From contig NZ_NEJH01000020.1 in the NCBI RefSeq assembly GCF_002113025.1, positions 1 through 56,010 on the forward strand: a DNA stretch of 56,010 bases, given 5' to 3'. The notes beneath the pieces were generated by a model. It saw only the letters and a program-made list of their open reading frames with translations, ran no database searches and was not told the DNA's origin. Position numbers and translations under genes: made by a program. This DNA comes from Pseudomonas sp. B28(2017) (GTDB lineage: Bacteria > Pseudomonadota > Gammaproteobacteria > Pseudomonadales > Pseudomonadaceae). Shown in pieces: positions 32,472-40,925 of the stretch. How positions within the stretch are numbered: the first letter of the stretch is position 1; every line of letters starts with the position of its first letter.

Positions 32472-33485
32472 TCAGAAGCCACGCATGCGGCGGGCTTCGT
32501 TGCGCTGCAACGTCATGGTCGGGGTTTCGTCGAACAACTTGCGGTACTCGGCGGAAAAACGCCCGAGATGGGTGAAGCCCCAGCCCATGGCGATCGCGGA
32601 AATATTGCGCGCAGAACCGTGCTCAAGAATCTCCTGACGCACGGCGTTCAAGCGGTATTTTTTCAGGTAGACCATCGGCGACAAGGCGAAGTACTTCTTG
32701 AACGCCTCGAACAGCTTGAAGCGCGAGACGCCGGCGGCGGCTTCGATGTCCTCCAGGTGCAGGGCTTCGCGGGCGTTTGCATGGATGTACTGCCGGGCCC
32801 TGATCAGGTAGTGCGGCAACTTCACGCCCAGCACGTTTCGCAGTTCTTCTGAATAGTTGTTCGGCTGAGCGAGGATCAAGCCTTTGATCAGCGAACTTTC
32901 AATGTCCCGAGTGAAGGCCACCTGCTCATAGAGTTCGCTGCTGCGCTCCAGCTCGGCGATGAAATAGCGCGCCATGCGCCACCATGAGGCCGACGCTCCG
33001 TCGACCGCGTCCATCACCGGCTCGAACCGCAGCGGCGTATCCAGAGGCCGCTGTAGAAGCCCCTCCAGAGACTCGCTCATGGCGACTCGGGTAATCACCA
33101 CCTGGACCTTGCGGCAATCGCCGGAGATCGCCAACAGCTGGTTTTCATTCGGGGAAATGATCACCCCTTGATCGCGGTCGGACTTCACCACGCTGCCGTT
33201 CTTGCTCAACTCCTGCTCGCCCACCAGCGGCAGACTCAGGCTGTAACTGCTGAAGTGCTCGGCGTCCTCGATATCGATGGTGACATCTGTGCCGTACTCG
33301 ATGGTGCCAAGGGTTGTGGCCATCGACTTGAACATATTGGCGCTGTGATGAAAACGGATCCGTTCGGGCGTCGTGGTGACGAGTCGATGCGGCCCGCAGA
33401 TACCGGACATCCAGCGCCTCGCGGCCTCAAGGTCATCGCTGTCGACACGAATGTCGCGACACTGCGGATCAGTTTTGCTGTTCAT
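32472..33485 (-). CDS. antR: AraC/XylS-family activator of anthranilate dioxygenase
   Basis: A 337-residue AraC/XylS regulator. The C-terminal HTH region (about 240-337) reads LEDIEAAAGVSRFKLFEAFK, then ISAIAMGWGFTHLGRFSAEY. The N-terminal 200 residues are the effector domain. Divergent placement from antABC matches AntR, which activates antABC with anthranilate. ATG at 33485 follows a GTG; the ribosome site is poor (GTGGG), and the frame extends to 33665. Three copies of CTWASCGGATA between this gene and antA are candidate binding sites. Confidence 0.9.
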   Translation of the reverse strand: MNSKTDPQCRDIRVDSDDLEAARRWMSGICGPHRLVTTTPERIRFHHSANMFKSMATTLGTIEYGTDVTIDIEDAEHFSSYSLSLPLVGEQELSKNGSVVKSDRDQGVIISPNENQLLAISGDCRKVQVVITRVAMSESLEGLLQRPLDTPLRFEPVMDAVDGASASWWRMARYFIAELERSSELYEQVAFTRDIESSLIKGLILAQPNNYSEELRNVLGVKLPHYLIRARQYIHANAREALHLEDIEAAAGVSRFKLFEAFKKYFALSPMVYLKKYRLNAVRQEILEHGSARNISAIAMGWGFTHLGRFSAEYRKLFDETPTMTLQRNEARRMRGF

Positions 33486-33870
33486 CACGGCGCACCCACG
33501 GGCTATTTTTTCGGCGCGCTCTGACGGCGCGTCTCCGGATTGGAAAGGCAAGTTCCAAGCCACAAAACACCAGCGCCAACTTAGCGGATAGCAATCCTCG
33601 ACTAAGCGGATAACGCCGCCGGCCATAGGCAGGCAATCGCTATCAAACAGCATTCGACGCTGCACAAAACAGTACCTGATTGCTGCAAACAGGGGCAGCC
33701 GTTCATCGCGTGGTGTGCCGTTTGAGTCGTCGCTGCCCAGCCTGATACCGGGTGGGTGTTACCGCACCAATTTTATGGACTGCCTTCGCCGACTAACCGG
33801 ATAGACCCCTACCCGCCCTGCCCCCTCTAATGAGCCCACGATTAGCCCCAATAAAAACAGGTACACACCC
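33486..33870. promoter_or_regulatory. antR-antA intergenic control region
   Basis: This 385-base gap carries three copies of CTWASCGGATA in the same orientation: 33580-33590, 33602-33612 (22 bases apart, two turns of DNA) and 33793-33803. A tandem pair plus a distant copy resembles AraC-type activator sites acting by DNA looping. An AATAAAAA motif (33850-33857) precedes the antA ribosome site. No gene is seen in the gap. Confidence 0.6.
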
Positions 33871-35262
33871 ATGAGTGGCGAAAAAAACGTCGAGCAGTGG
33901 AAAGCGTTTATCGAAGGCTGCCTGGATTTCCGCCCGGTAGAGGGCGTGTTCCGCATCGCCCGGGACATTTTCACCGAGCCGCAGTTGTTCGATCTGGAGA
34001 TGGAACTGATCTTCGAGAAGAACTGGATCTACGCCTGCCACGAAAGCGAGCTGGCCAACAATCACGACTTCGTCACCCTGCGCGCCGGCCGTCAGCCGAT
34101 GATCATCACCCGGGATGGCGAAGGAAAACTCAACGCCCTGATCAACGCCTGCCAGCATCGCGGCACAACCCTGACCCGCGTCGGCAAGGGCAACCAGTCG
34201 ACCTTCACTTGCCCGTTCCACGCCTGGTGCTACAAAAGCGACGGCCGCCTGGTGAAGGTCAAGGCGCCCGGCGAGTACCCGGAAGGTTTCGACAAGGCCA
34301 CCCGGGGCCTGAAAAAGGCCCGTATCGAGAGCTACAAGGGCTTCGTGTTCATCAGCCTCGACGTACACGCCGACAACAGCCTCGAAGACTTCCTCGGCGA
34401 CGCCAAGGTGTTCTTCGACATGATGGTTGCCCAGTCACCAACCGGTGAGCTGGAAGTGCTGCCCGGCAAGTCGGCCTACACCTATGACGGCAACTGGAAA
34501 CTGCAGAACGAAAACGGCCTCGACGGCTACCACGTCAGCACCGTTCACTATAACTACGTGGCCACGGTGCAACACCGCCAGCAGGTCAACAGCGAGAACG
34601 GCACCAGCAGCGGCAGTACCCTCGACTACAGCAAACTCGGTGCCGGCGACGCCAATACCGATGACGGCTGGTTCGCCTTCAACAATGGTCATAGCGTGTT
34701 GTTCAGCGACATGCCGAACCCGACGGTGCGCTCCGGCTACGCTACGATCATGCCGCGCCTGGTCGAAGAACACGGCCAGCAAAAAGCCGAATGGATGATG
34801 CATCGCCTGCGCAACCTGAACATCTATCCAAGCCTGTTTTTCCTCGATCAGATCAGCTCGCAACTGCGCATCATCCGCCCGGTGGCCTGGAACAAGACCG
34901 AGATCATCAGCCAGTGCCTGGGGGTGAAAAACGAGTCGGACGCCGACCGCGAAAACCGCATTCGCCAGTTCGAGGACTTCTTCAACGTCTCGGGCCTGGG
35001 TACACCGGATGACCTGGTGGAATTCCGTGAAGCCCAGCGCGGTTTCCAGGCGCGCCTGGAGCGCTGGAGCGACATTTCCCGAGGCAGTCACCAATGGGCC
35101 ACCGGCGCCACGCCCAACAGCGAGGCGATCGGCATTGCCCCGGCCATGACCGGCACTGAATTCACCCACGAAGGGCTGTACGTCAACCAGCACAGCAACT
35201 GGCAGAAATTCCTGCTCGATGGCCTGGACGCGAAATCCCTGAAACTCCGTGAGGTGCAATGA
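33871..35262 (+). CDS. antA: Anthranilate 1,2-dioxygenase large subunit
   Basis: A 463-residue Rieske non-haem iron oxygenase alpha subunit. The Rieske cluster ligands are C94-x-H96 and C114-x2-H117 (CQHRG and CPFHAWC). The mononuclear iron site is in NGLDGYHVSTVHYNY (D218, H221, H226). With AntB and AntC it converts anthranilate to catechol with loss of CO2 and ammonia. The related BenA acts on benzoate, but the kyn context and divergent AntR favour anthranilate. The stop overlaps the antB start by four bases (ATGA). Confidence 0.95.
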   Translation: MSGEKNVEQWKAFIEGCLDFRPVEGVFRIARDIFTEPQLFDLEMELIFEKNWIYACHESELANNHDFVTLRAGRQPMIITRDGEGKLNALINACQHRGTTLTRVGKGNQSTFTCPFHAWCYKSDGRLVKVKAPGEYPEGFDKATRGLKKARIESYKGFVFISLDVHADNSLEDFLGDAKVFFDMMVAQSPTGELEVLPGKSAYTYDGNWKLQNENGLDGYHVSTVHYNYVATVQHRQQVNSENGTSSGSTLDYSKLGAGDANTDDGWFAFNNGHSVLFSDMPNPTVRSGYATIMPRLVEEHGQQKAEWMMHRLRNLNIYPSLFFLDQISSQLRIIRPVAWNKTEIISQCLGVKNESDADRENRIRQFEDFFNVSGLGTPDDLVEFREAQRGFQARLERWSDISRGSHQWATGATPNSEAIGIAPAMTGTEFTHEGLYVNQHSNWQKFLLDGLDAKSLKLREVQ

Positions 35263-35753
35263 TGAATGCGCAATTGCAGTACCAGATCGAACAGTTTTTC
35301 TATCGCAAATCCGAATTGTGTGATGCCCAGGATTGGGACGCCTATCTCCAGTTGTTCGACAAACAGAGTGAGTTCCACCTGCCGCAATGGGACTCGGAAC
35401 ACGTCTACACCCGCGATCCGAAACGTGAAATGTCGCTGATCTACTACCCCAACCGTTCCGGCCTGGAAGACCGCGTGTTCCGCTTGCGCACGGGCAAGTC
35501 CGCGTCTTCGACGCCGATGCCGCGCACCTTGCATTTGATCAACAACGTGCGGATCGACGAACTGGAGAACGGCGAGCTGGAGGTGCGCCTGAACTGGCAC
35601 ACCCTGTTCTATCGACTGGCCACGGCCGAGCAGTTCTTTGGCCGCGCGACCTATCATCTCAAGCCTCATGCCGACAGCTGGCTGATCAGCCGCAAGCATG
35701 TGCTGCTGCTCAACGACACCATCAACTCGGTACTCGACTTTTACCACCTCTGA
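35259..35753 (+). CDS. antB: Anthranilate 1,2-dioxygenase small subunit
   Basis: A 164-residue beta subunit of the ring-hydroxylating dioxygenase family (NTF2-like fold). Typical segments are IEQFFYRKSELCDAQDWDAY and HLINNVRIDE. It has a structural role in the hexameric oxygenase. GAGG lies before ATG 35259; a second ATG follows immediately and is equally possible. It is coupled to antA by overlap. Confidence 0.95.
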   Translation: MMNAQLQYQIEQFFYRKSELCDAQDWDAYLQLFDKQSEFHLPQWDSEHVYTRDPKREMSLIYYPNRSGLEDRVFRLRTGKSASSTPMPRTLHLINNVRIDELENGELEVRLNWHTLFYRLATAEQFFGRATYHLKPHADSWLISRKHVLLLNDTINSVLDFYHL

Positions 35754-35771
35754 ATCCATGGAGACCGAGGC

Positions 35772-36794
35772 ATGAATCACAAAGTAGCGTTCAGCTTTGC
35801 CGACGGCAAAACCCTGTTCTTTCCGGTACAGCCCAACGAAATCCTGCTCGACGCCGCCCTGCGCAACGGCATCAACATTCCCCTGGATTGCCGCGAAGGC
35901 GTCTGCGGAACCTGCCAGGGTCGCTGCGAATCCGGCGACTACAGCCAGGATTATGTGGACGAGGAAGCCCTCTCCAGCCTGGACTTGCAACAGCGCAAAA
36001 TGCTCACCTGCCAGACGCGGGTGAAGTCCGATGCGGCGTTTTACTTCGACTTCGCATCCAGCCTGTGCAATGCCAGCGGGCCGGATCGGCTCCACGCGAC
36101 GGTCACCGCCGTCAGCCAGGTGTCGGCCAGTACGGCGATCCTGCATCTGGATTTGGGCAGCGCCACGCAACCGCTGGACTACCTGCCGGGGCAGTACGCC
36201 CGGTTGCAGGTACCCGGCACCGAGAGCCTGCGCTCGTACTCATTCGCCAACCGGCCGGGCTGCCACAATCAGTTGCAGTTCCTGATTCGTCTGCTGCCCG
36301 ACGGAGTCATGAGCAATTACATCCGTGAGCGTTGCCAGGTCGGCGACAACATTGCCCTGGAGGCGCCGCTTGGAGCGTTTTACCTGCGTCACGTCGCCAA
36401 GCCACTGATTCTGGTGGCCGGCGGCACCGGGCTGTCGGCGTTGCTGGGCATGCTGGATGAACTGGCCGAACGAGGCTGCGGGCTACCGGTGCATCTGTAT
36501 TACGGTGTGCGAGACGCCGCCGATCTGTGCGAACAAGCGCGCATCGCCGCCTATGCCGAGCGCATCCCGGGGTTTCGCTACACCGAAGTGGTCAGCGAGC
36601 CATCGCCGCAGTGGGCGGGGAAACGCGGTTACATCGCCGAGCACTTCGATGTCAGCGAACTGCGTGATGCCGAGGCTGACATGTACGTCTGCGGCCCGCC
36701 GCCGATGGTCGAATCGATCAAGTCCTGGTTGCAGGAGCAGGCGCTGGATAACGTGCACCTGTATTACGAAAAGTTCACTGAGAGTAATATTTGA
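35772..36794 (+). CDS. antC: Anthranilate 1,2-dioxygenase electron-transfer component
   Basis: A 340-residue reductase. It has an N-terminal plant-type 2Fe-2S ferredoxin (C40, C45, C48, C80), then an FAD domain (LRSYSFANRPG, the RxYS flavin motif) and an NAD domain (VAGGTGLSALLGMLDEL and YVCGPPPMVESIKSWL). It passes electrons from NADH to AntA. The ribosome site is GAGG, five bases before the ATG. It lies 18 bases after antB. Confidence 0.95.
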   Translation: MNHKVAFSFADGKTLFFPVQPNEILLDAALRNGINIPLDCREGVCGTCQGRCESGDYSQDYVDEEALSSLDLQQRKMLTCQTRVKSDAAFYFDFASSLCNASGPDRLHATVTAVSQVSASTAILHLDLGSATQPLDYLPGQYARLQVPGTESLRSYSFANRPGCHNQLQFLIRLLPDGVMSNYIRERCQVGDNIALEAPLGAFYLRHVAKPLILVAGGTGLSALLGMLDELAERGCGLPVHLYYGVRDAADLCEQARIAAYAERIPGFRYTEVVSEPSPQWAGKRGYIAEHFDVSELRDAEADMYVCGPPPMVESIKSWLQEQALDNVHLYYEKFTESNI

Positions 36795-36838
36795 CCCCTT
36801 AATTCAAGCCTGACTACAAAAACTCAGAAGGGAACGCG

Positions 36839-38242
36839 ATGGCGGACGATATTTTACAAACGGGAACACTCAAGCGAGGGTTGAAGAATCGACACATTCA
36901 ACTGATCGCCTTGGGCGGAGCCATTGGTACCGGGTTGTTCCTCGGCTCTGCCGGAGTGCTCAAGTCCGCCGGGCCGTCGATGATCCTCGGTTATGCGATT
37001 GCCGGGTTTATCGCCTTCCTGATCATGCGCCAGCTCGGCGAGATGATCGTCGAGGAGCCGGTCGCCGGCTCCTTCAGTCATTTTGCCCACAACTACTGGG
37101 GCAGCTTCGCTGGCTTTCTGTCCGGCTGGAACTACTGGGTACTGTATGTGCTGGTGGGCATGGCGGAGCTGACAGCTGTCGGCAAGTACATACAGTTCTG
37201 GTGGCCGGAGGTGCCGACCTGGGTCAGCGCCGCGGTGTTCTTCGTGCTGGTCAACCTGATCAACACGCTGAACGTGAAGATTTTCGGCGAGATGGAGTTC
37301 TGGTTCGCGATCATCAAGGTGGTGGCGATCATCGGCATGATCGCACTGGGCTGCTACATGCTGTTCAGTGGCACCGGCGGCCCGCAGGCCTCGGTGAGCA
37401 ACCTGTGGGACCACGGCGGGTTCTTCCCCAACGGCTACAGCGGCTTGCTGATGGCGATGGCGTTCATCATGTTCTCCTTCGGTGGCCTGGAGCTGGTCGG
37501 CATCACCGCCGCCGAAGCCAGCGAACCGCGCAAAGTCATTCCCAAGGCCATCAACCAGGTGGTTTACCGGGTGCTGATCTTCTACGTCGGCGCTCTCACC
37601 GTGCTGCTGTCGCTGTACCCATGGGACCAACTGCTGCAAACCCTGGGCGCGTCCGGCGATGCCTACAGCGGCAGCCCATTCGTGCAGATCTTTTCCCTGA
37701 TCGGCAGCGACACCGCCGCACAGATCCTCAACTTCGTGGTGCTCACCGCCGCGCTGTCGGTCTACAACAGCGGTGTCTACTGCAACAGCCGCATGCTCTT
37801 CGGCCTGGCTGAACAGGGCGATGCGCCCAAGGCACTGATGAAGGTGAACAAGCAGGGCGTGCCGTTGCTGGCGCTTGGCGTCTCGGCGCTGATCACAATG
37901 CTTGCGGTGGTGGTCAACTACGTTGCCCCGCACGAAGCGCTGGAGTTGCTGTTCGCCCTGGTGGTCGCGTCCTTGATGATCAACTGGGCGCTGATCAGCC
38001 TGACGCACCTGAAGTTCCGCAAGGCCATGACTGAGCGCGGCATCGTGCCGGGCTTCAAGGCTTTCTGGTCGCCGTACACCAACTACCTGTGCCTGGCGTT
38101 CATGGCGATGGTCATTTACGTGATGTGGATGATCCCCGGTATCCGTGCCTCGGTGATTGCCGTGCCGATCTGGATCGCGATCATCTACGTGTTCTACCGG
38201 ATTCGCATGGCCGCGCATCGCAACCTGCCAGTCGCGCAGTAA
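36839..38242 (+). CDS. aroP: Aromatic amino acid permease AroP
   Basis: A 467-residue APC transporter that is very close to E. coli AroP over its whole length. Shared segments include LKRGLKNRHIQLIALGGAIG, VEEPVAGSFSHFAHNYWGSF and GWNYWVLYVLVGMAELTAVG. AroP imports tryptophan, tyrosine and phenylalanine with protons. It sits 44 bases after antC and before the kynBA operon, so it probably supplies tryptophan to the pathway. AAGGGA lies seven bases upstream of the ATG. A strong terminator follows. Confidence 0.92.
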   Translation: MADDILQTGTLKRGLKNRHIQLIALGGAIGTGLFLGSAGVLKSAGPSMILGYAIAGFIAFLIMRQLGEMIVEEPVAGSFSHFAHNYWGSFAGFLSGWNYWVLYVLVGMAELTAVGKYIQFWWPEVPTWVSAAVFFVLVNLINTLNVKIFGEMEFWFAIIKVVAIIGMIALGCYMLFSGTGGPQASVSNLWDHGGFFPNGYSGLLMAMAFIMFSFGGLELVGITAAEASEPRKVIPKAINQVVYRVLIFYVGALTVLLSLYPWDQLLQTLGASGDAYSGSPFVQIFSLIGSDTAAQILNFVVLTAALSVYNSGVYCNSRMLFGLAEQGDAPKALMKVNKQGVPLLALGVSALITMLAVVVNYVAPHEALELLFALVVASLMINWALISLTHLKFRKAMTERGIVPGFKAFWSPYTNYLCLAFMAMVIYVMWMIPGIRASVIAVPIWIAIIYVFYRIRMAAHRNLPVAQ

Positions 38243-38251
38243 ACGCGCAAA

Positions 38252-38286
38252 AAAAGCCCCGGCATTCAGTGAGTGCCGGGGCTTTT
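38252..38286. terminator. Bidirectional rho-independent terminator between aroP and kynA
   Basis: AAAAGCCCCGGCA and TGCCGGGGCTTTT form a perfect 13-bp stem around a 9-base loop. A runs on one side and T runs on the other serve both convergent genes, aroP and kynA. Confidence 0.93.
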
Positions 38287-38297
38287 CTTATCCGCAA

Positions 38298-39152
38298 TCA
38301 GAGGGTCGAACGCACTCGCCACAACTCTGGAAACAGCACGGTGTCGAGCATCTTGCGCAAATAGCCAACACCTTCAGTGCCGCCGGTGCCCGGTTGAAAA
38401 CCGATGATCCGCTCGACCGTGGTCACATGGCGGAAGCGCCACTGGCGGAACGAGTCTTCCAGATCGATGAGTTTTTCGGCCAACTGATAGAGGTCCCAGT
38501 AGCGCGAAGGATCCTTGTAGACGACTCGCCAGGCGGCTTCGACCGAGGCGTCATGCTGTGTCGGGCTGGTCGGGTCACGCTCGAAACGCTGTGGATCAAT
38601 CGTCAGACCGGCACTGGCCATCAAGCGAATCGCTTCGTCATACAGCGATGGTGTGGCCATGGCTTTTTCGAGCGCCTCCAACAGCTGCGGACGATGCGCG
38701 TGGGGCCGCAACAAGGTCGCGCTTTTGTTGCCCAGAATGAACTCGATCTCTCGGTACTGGAATGACTGAAAACCCGACGACTGCCCCAGAAAAGGCCTGA
38801 TCGAGTGGTACTCGGTGGGCGTCATGGTCGCCAGTACCGTCCAGGCATGCACCAATTGATCAAAGATCCGCGAGACTCGCGCCAGCATCTTGAAAGCGGG
38901 CGGCAACTCGCCCGCCCGCATGTGTTCGCGGGCAGCCTTGAGCTCGTGCAACATCAACTTCATCCAAAGCTCGGAGGTCTGGTGCTGAATGATGAACAGC
39001 ATCTCGTTGTGGTCGGGTGACAACGGGTGCTGCGCACTGAGAATGCGCCCCAGGTCCAGGTAGTCGCCGTAGCTCATGGAGTCGGAAAAATCCAACTCGG
39101 CGTTATGCCATTCCGCAGTCGGATTGGCCGAAGAATAGGGACATTGGCTCAT
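38298..39152 (-). CDS. kynA: Tryptophan 2,3-dioxygenase
   Basis: A 284-residue haem dioxygenase that opens the indole ring of tryptophan to give N-formylkynurenine. The haem ligand is H242 in RFRHVTTVERIIG. The substrate-binding H57 is in IIQHQTSELW and R119 in HSIRPFLG; the C-terminal GTGGTEGVGYL loop is present. The start overlaps the kynB stop by four bases (ATGA), so the two are translationally coupled. Confidence 0.97.
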   Translation of the reverse strand: MSQCPYSSANPTAEWHNAELDFSDSMSYGDYLDLGRILSAQHPLSPDHNEMLFIIQHQTSELWMKLMLHELKAAREHMRAGELPPAFKMLARVSRIFDQLVHAWTVLATMTPTEYHSIRPFLGQSSGFQSFQYREIEFILGNKSATLLRPHAHRPQLLEALEKAMATPSLYDEAIRLMASAGLTIDPQRFERDPTSPTQHDASVEAAWRVVYKDPSRYWDLYQLAEKLIDLEDSFRQWRFRHVTTVERIIGFQPGTGGTEGVGYLRKMLDTVLFPELWRVRSTL

Positions 39153-39814
39153 TGAGCAGGCTCCTCACGTTGCGGTGAATTCAGTGGACGCAATATGGCC
39201 CGGACCGGGCTGGCATCGAGGTTGGCAAAACGTAACGGCAGCGCGATCAGTTCATAATCGCCTTCGGGGACTTCATCGAGCACGATGCCTTCGAGAATGG
39301 CCATGCCGTGATGCGCCACCGCGTTGTGCGAATCCATGGTCTTGGATTGCTGCGGGTCCAGCGACGGCGTATCGATGCCGATCAGCCGCACGCCGAGGCT
39401 GGCCAGCAGATCGACGGTTTCTTTGGCGACGGCGGCGAAATTCGGGTCCCAGGTGGCCAGCGGTGCGTTTCGATAAGTACGCAGCAAGACGCGCTCAGGG
39501 AGATGGTCCAGGCGCCCCCGCAGTTGCTCCGGCTGCACCAGTTGGCCGCTGTCCAGGCAATGCAACACCCGGCAAGGCCCGATATAGACGTCCAGCGACA
39601 CTTCGCCAATGGCCTTGCCATCTGCACTGTAGTGCAGTGGCGCGTCGACATGGGCGCCGGTGTGCGGCGACAGCGTGATGCGCCCGACATTCACAGGGCA
39701 CTCGGGCCCCAAGCTCCAGACGCGTTCTTCCTGAAACGGCGTATCACCCGGCCAGGTCGGGGTTGCGGTACTCAGGGGTGGGCTGATGTCCCACCACGAC
39801 ATTGTTTTTTTCAT
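39149..39814 (-). CDS. kynB: Kynurenine formamidase (arylformamidase)
   Basis: A 221-residue metal-dependent cyclase-fold hydrolase. It has the signature HTGAHVDAPLHY (H51, H55, D57) and LIGIDTPSLDPQQSKTMDSH. It removes formate from N-formylkynurenine. ATG at 39814 has GAGAG eight bases upstream; an ATG four codons later is possible. It is the first gene of the kynBA operon. A TCGCAGAAA element 89 bases upstream recurs at the kynU-kynR promoter. Confidence 0.95.
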   Translation of the reverse strand: MKKTMSWWDISPPLSTATPTWPGDTPFQEERVWSLGPECPVNVGRITLSPHTGAHVDAPLHYSADGKAIGEVSLDVYIGPCRVLHCLDSGQLVQPEQLRGRLDHLPERVLLRTYRNAPLATWDPNFAAVAKETVDLLASLGVRLIGIDTPSLDPQQSKTMDSHNAVAHHGMAILEGIVLDEVPEGDYELIALPLRFANLDASPVRAILRPLNSPQREEPAQ

Positions 39815-40079
39815 AGCAAAGCTCTCGGCCTTTTCCGAAGTGAATGATACGAGCGATACCTGTGCATGTTCTTGCGAAAACTTTCGGTAATGCTTGGGTC
39901 TTTCGCAGAAACCGCCGGAAATCGATCAATTATCGAGGGTAAATTTCAACTGCTTCGGATAACGCGGCCAGGCAATGACCGCTGCGTTTCTGGATACATC
40001 AATGTCGAGCACAGACAACTGATGCCCGGCCAAGCCCTATAGGGTGCGACTTCAGCTCTCCCTCATGCCCGGAGTCATC

Positions 40080-40424
40080 ATGACCGCACCGATTACCGTT
40101 CTTCGCGACACCCACCCGCTGCCCGTACTCGACGCCTGCAAATGGGAAAAACTCGAAGGCGACCCGCACACCGTCAACCTCAACGCCTACACCAGCGAAG
40201 ACGGCAGCAAGATCATGGGCACCTGGATCTGCACGCCGGGCAAGTGGTACGTGGAATACGTGAAGTGGGAATACTGCCACTTCCAGGAAGGCTACTGCAT
40301 CATCACCCCGGAAGGCATGGCGCCGATCCACCTGCGCGCCGGTGACATTTTCGTCATCGAGCCGGGGATGAAAGGCACCTGGGAAGTAGTGGAAACCGTG
40401 CGCAAGTATTTTGTGTTTGCTTGA
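40080..40424 (+). CDS. Small cupin (DUF861/cupin_3) protein
   Basis: A 114-residue single cupin of the type seen in (S)-ureidoglycine aminohydrolase-like proteins. Conserved parts are MGTWICTPGKWYVEYVKWEY, HFQEGYCIITPEG and HLRAGDIFVIEPGMKGTWEV. The function is unknown; many pseudomonads carry such a protein near amine or amino-acid genes. ATG at 40080 has GGAG six bases upstream. It appears to be transcribed alone. Confidence 0.85.
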   Translation: MTAPITVLRDTHPLPVLDACKWEKLEGDPHTVNLNAYTSEDGSKIMGTWICTPGKWYVEYVKWEYCHFQEGYCIITPEGMAPIHLRAGDIFVIEPGMKGTWEVVETVRKYFVFA

Positions 40425-40925
40425 ACACCCCCGCTAAAACCACAGCCCGCTGCAACCTGTAAATCGTCTTCGCAGTACCCTGACGCAACGAGTGGCTACC
40501 AAAATAGCTACTCGCTGCGGCACATGCCCTGCGCAATCACCAACACCTGCATTCGGCCCCTCCCGAAAACGCCCTGCACACTCAAAACGCCCACACGCCC
40601 TCTTTCGCCGTGTACCTGGCAGATCTCTCGACCAAACAAAATGGTTGCTTATTGCCATTCCGTGACCGACTGGTTTTAATCGCGAACGCAAAGCTTGCCC
40701 GTGTCGATTTCAGACACTGTGGTGACGCGATCAGAAAACTGGTACGTCAGACAAGCCGGGTAAGGTGGCGCTGCTTTTTATCGAAATAACCACATAACGA
40801 TGATGGGTTTGACTAGAACAGCAGCGCCTGGAGAGCGCCGCTTTCAGAAAGAGCAACAGGCAACCCGTGATGATCGCGGCCCCCCATCAGCACGCCTAAA
40901 TGTCGTTCACCAGAGAAAAACAATA
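40425..40925. other. 500-base intergenic region with one strong palindrome
   Basis: No gene is supported here. A 14-bp imperfect palindrome (CGAGTGGCTA ... TAGCTACTCG core) spans 40485-40518. It is followed directly by GGCAC-N7-GC spacing (40519-40532), which loosely resembles a sigma-54 -24/-12 promoter facing the permease gene about 400 bases downstream. The rest shows nothing recognisable. Confidence 0.4.

Noticed and set aside
36854..38218. A 454-codon frame opposite aroP (and similar ones opposite the GabP-like, GntP-like and SulP genes)
   Set aside because: Very His/Gln/Asp-rich translations, typical of the reverse strand of membrane-protein genes.
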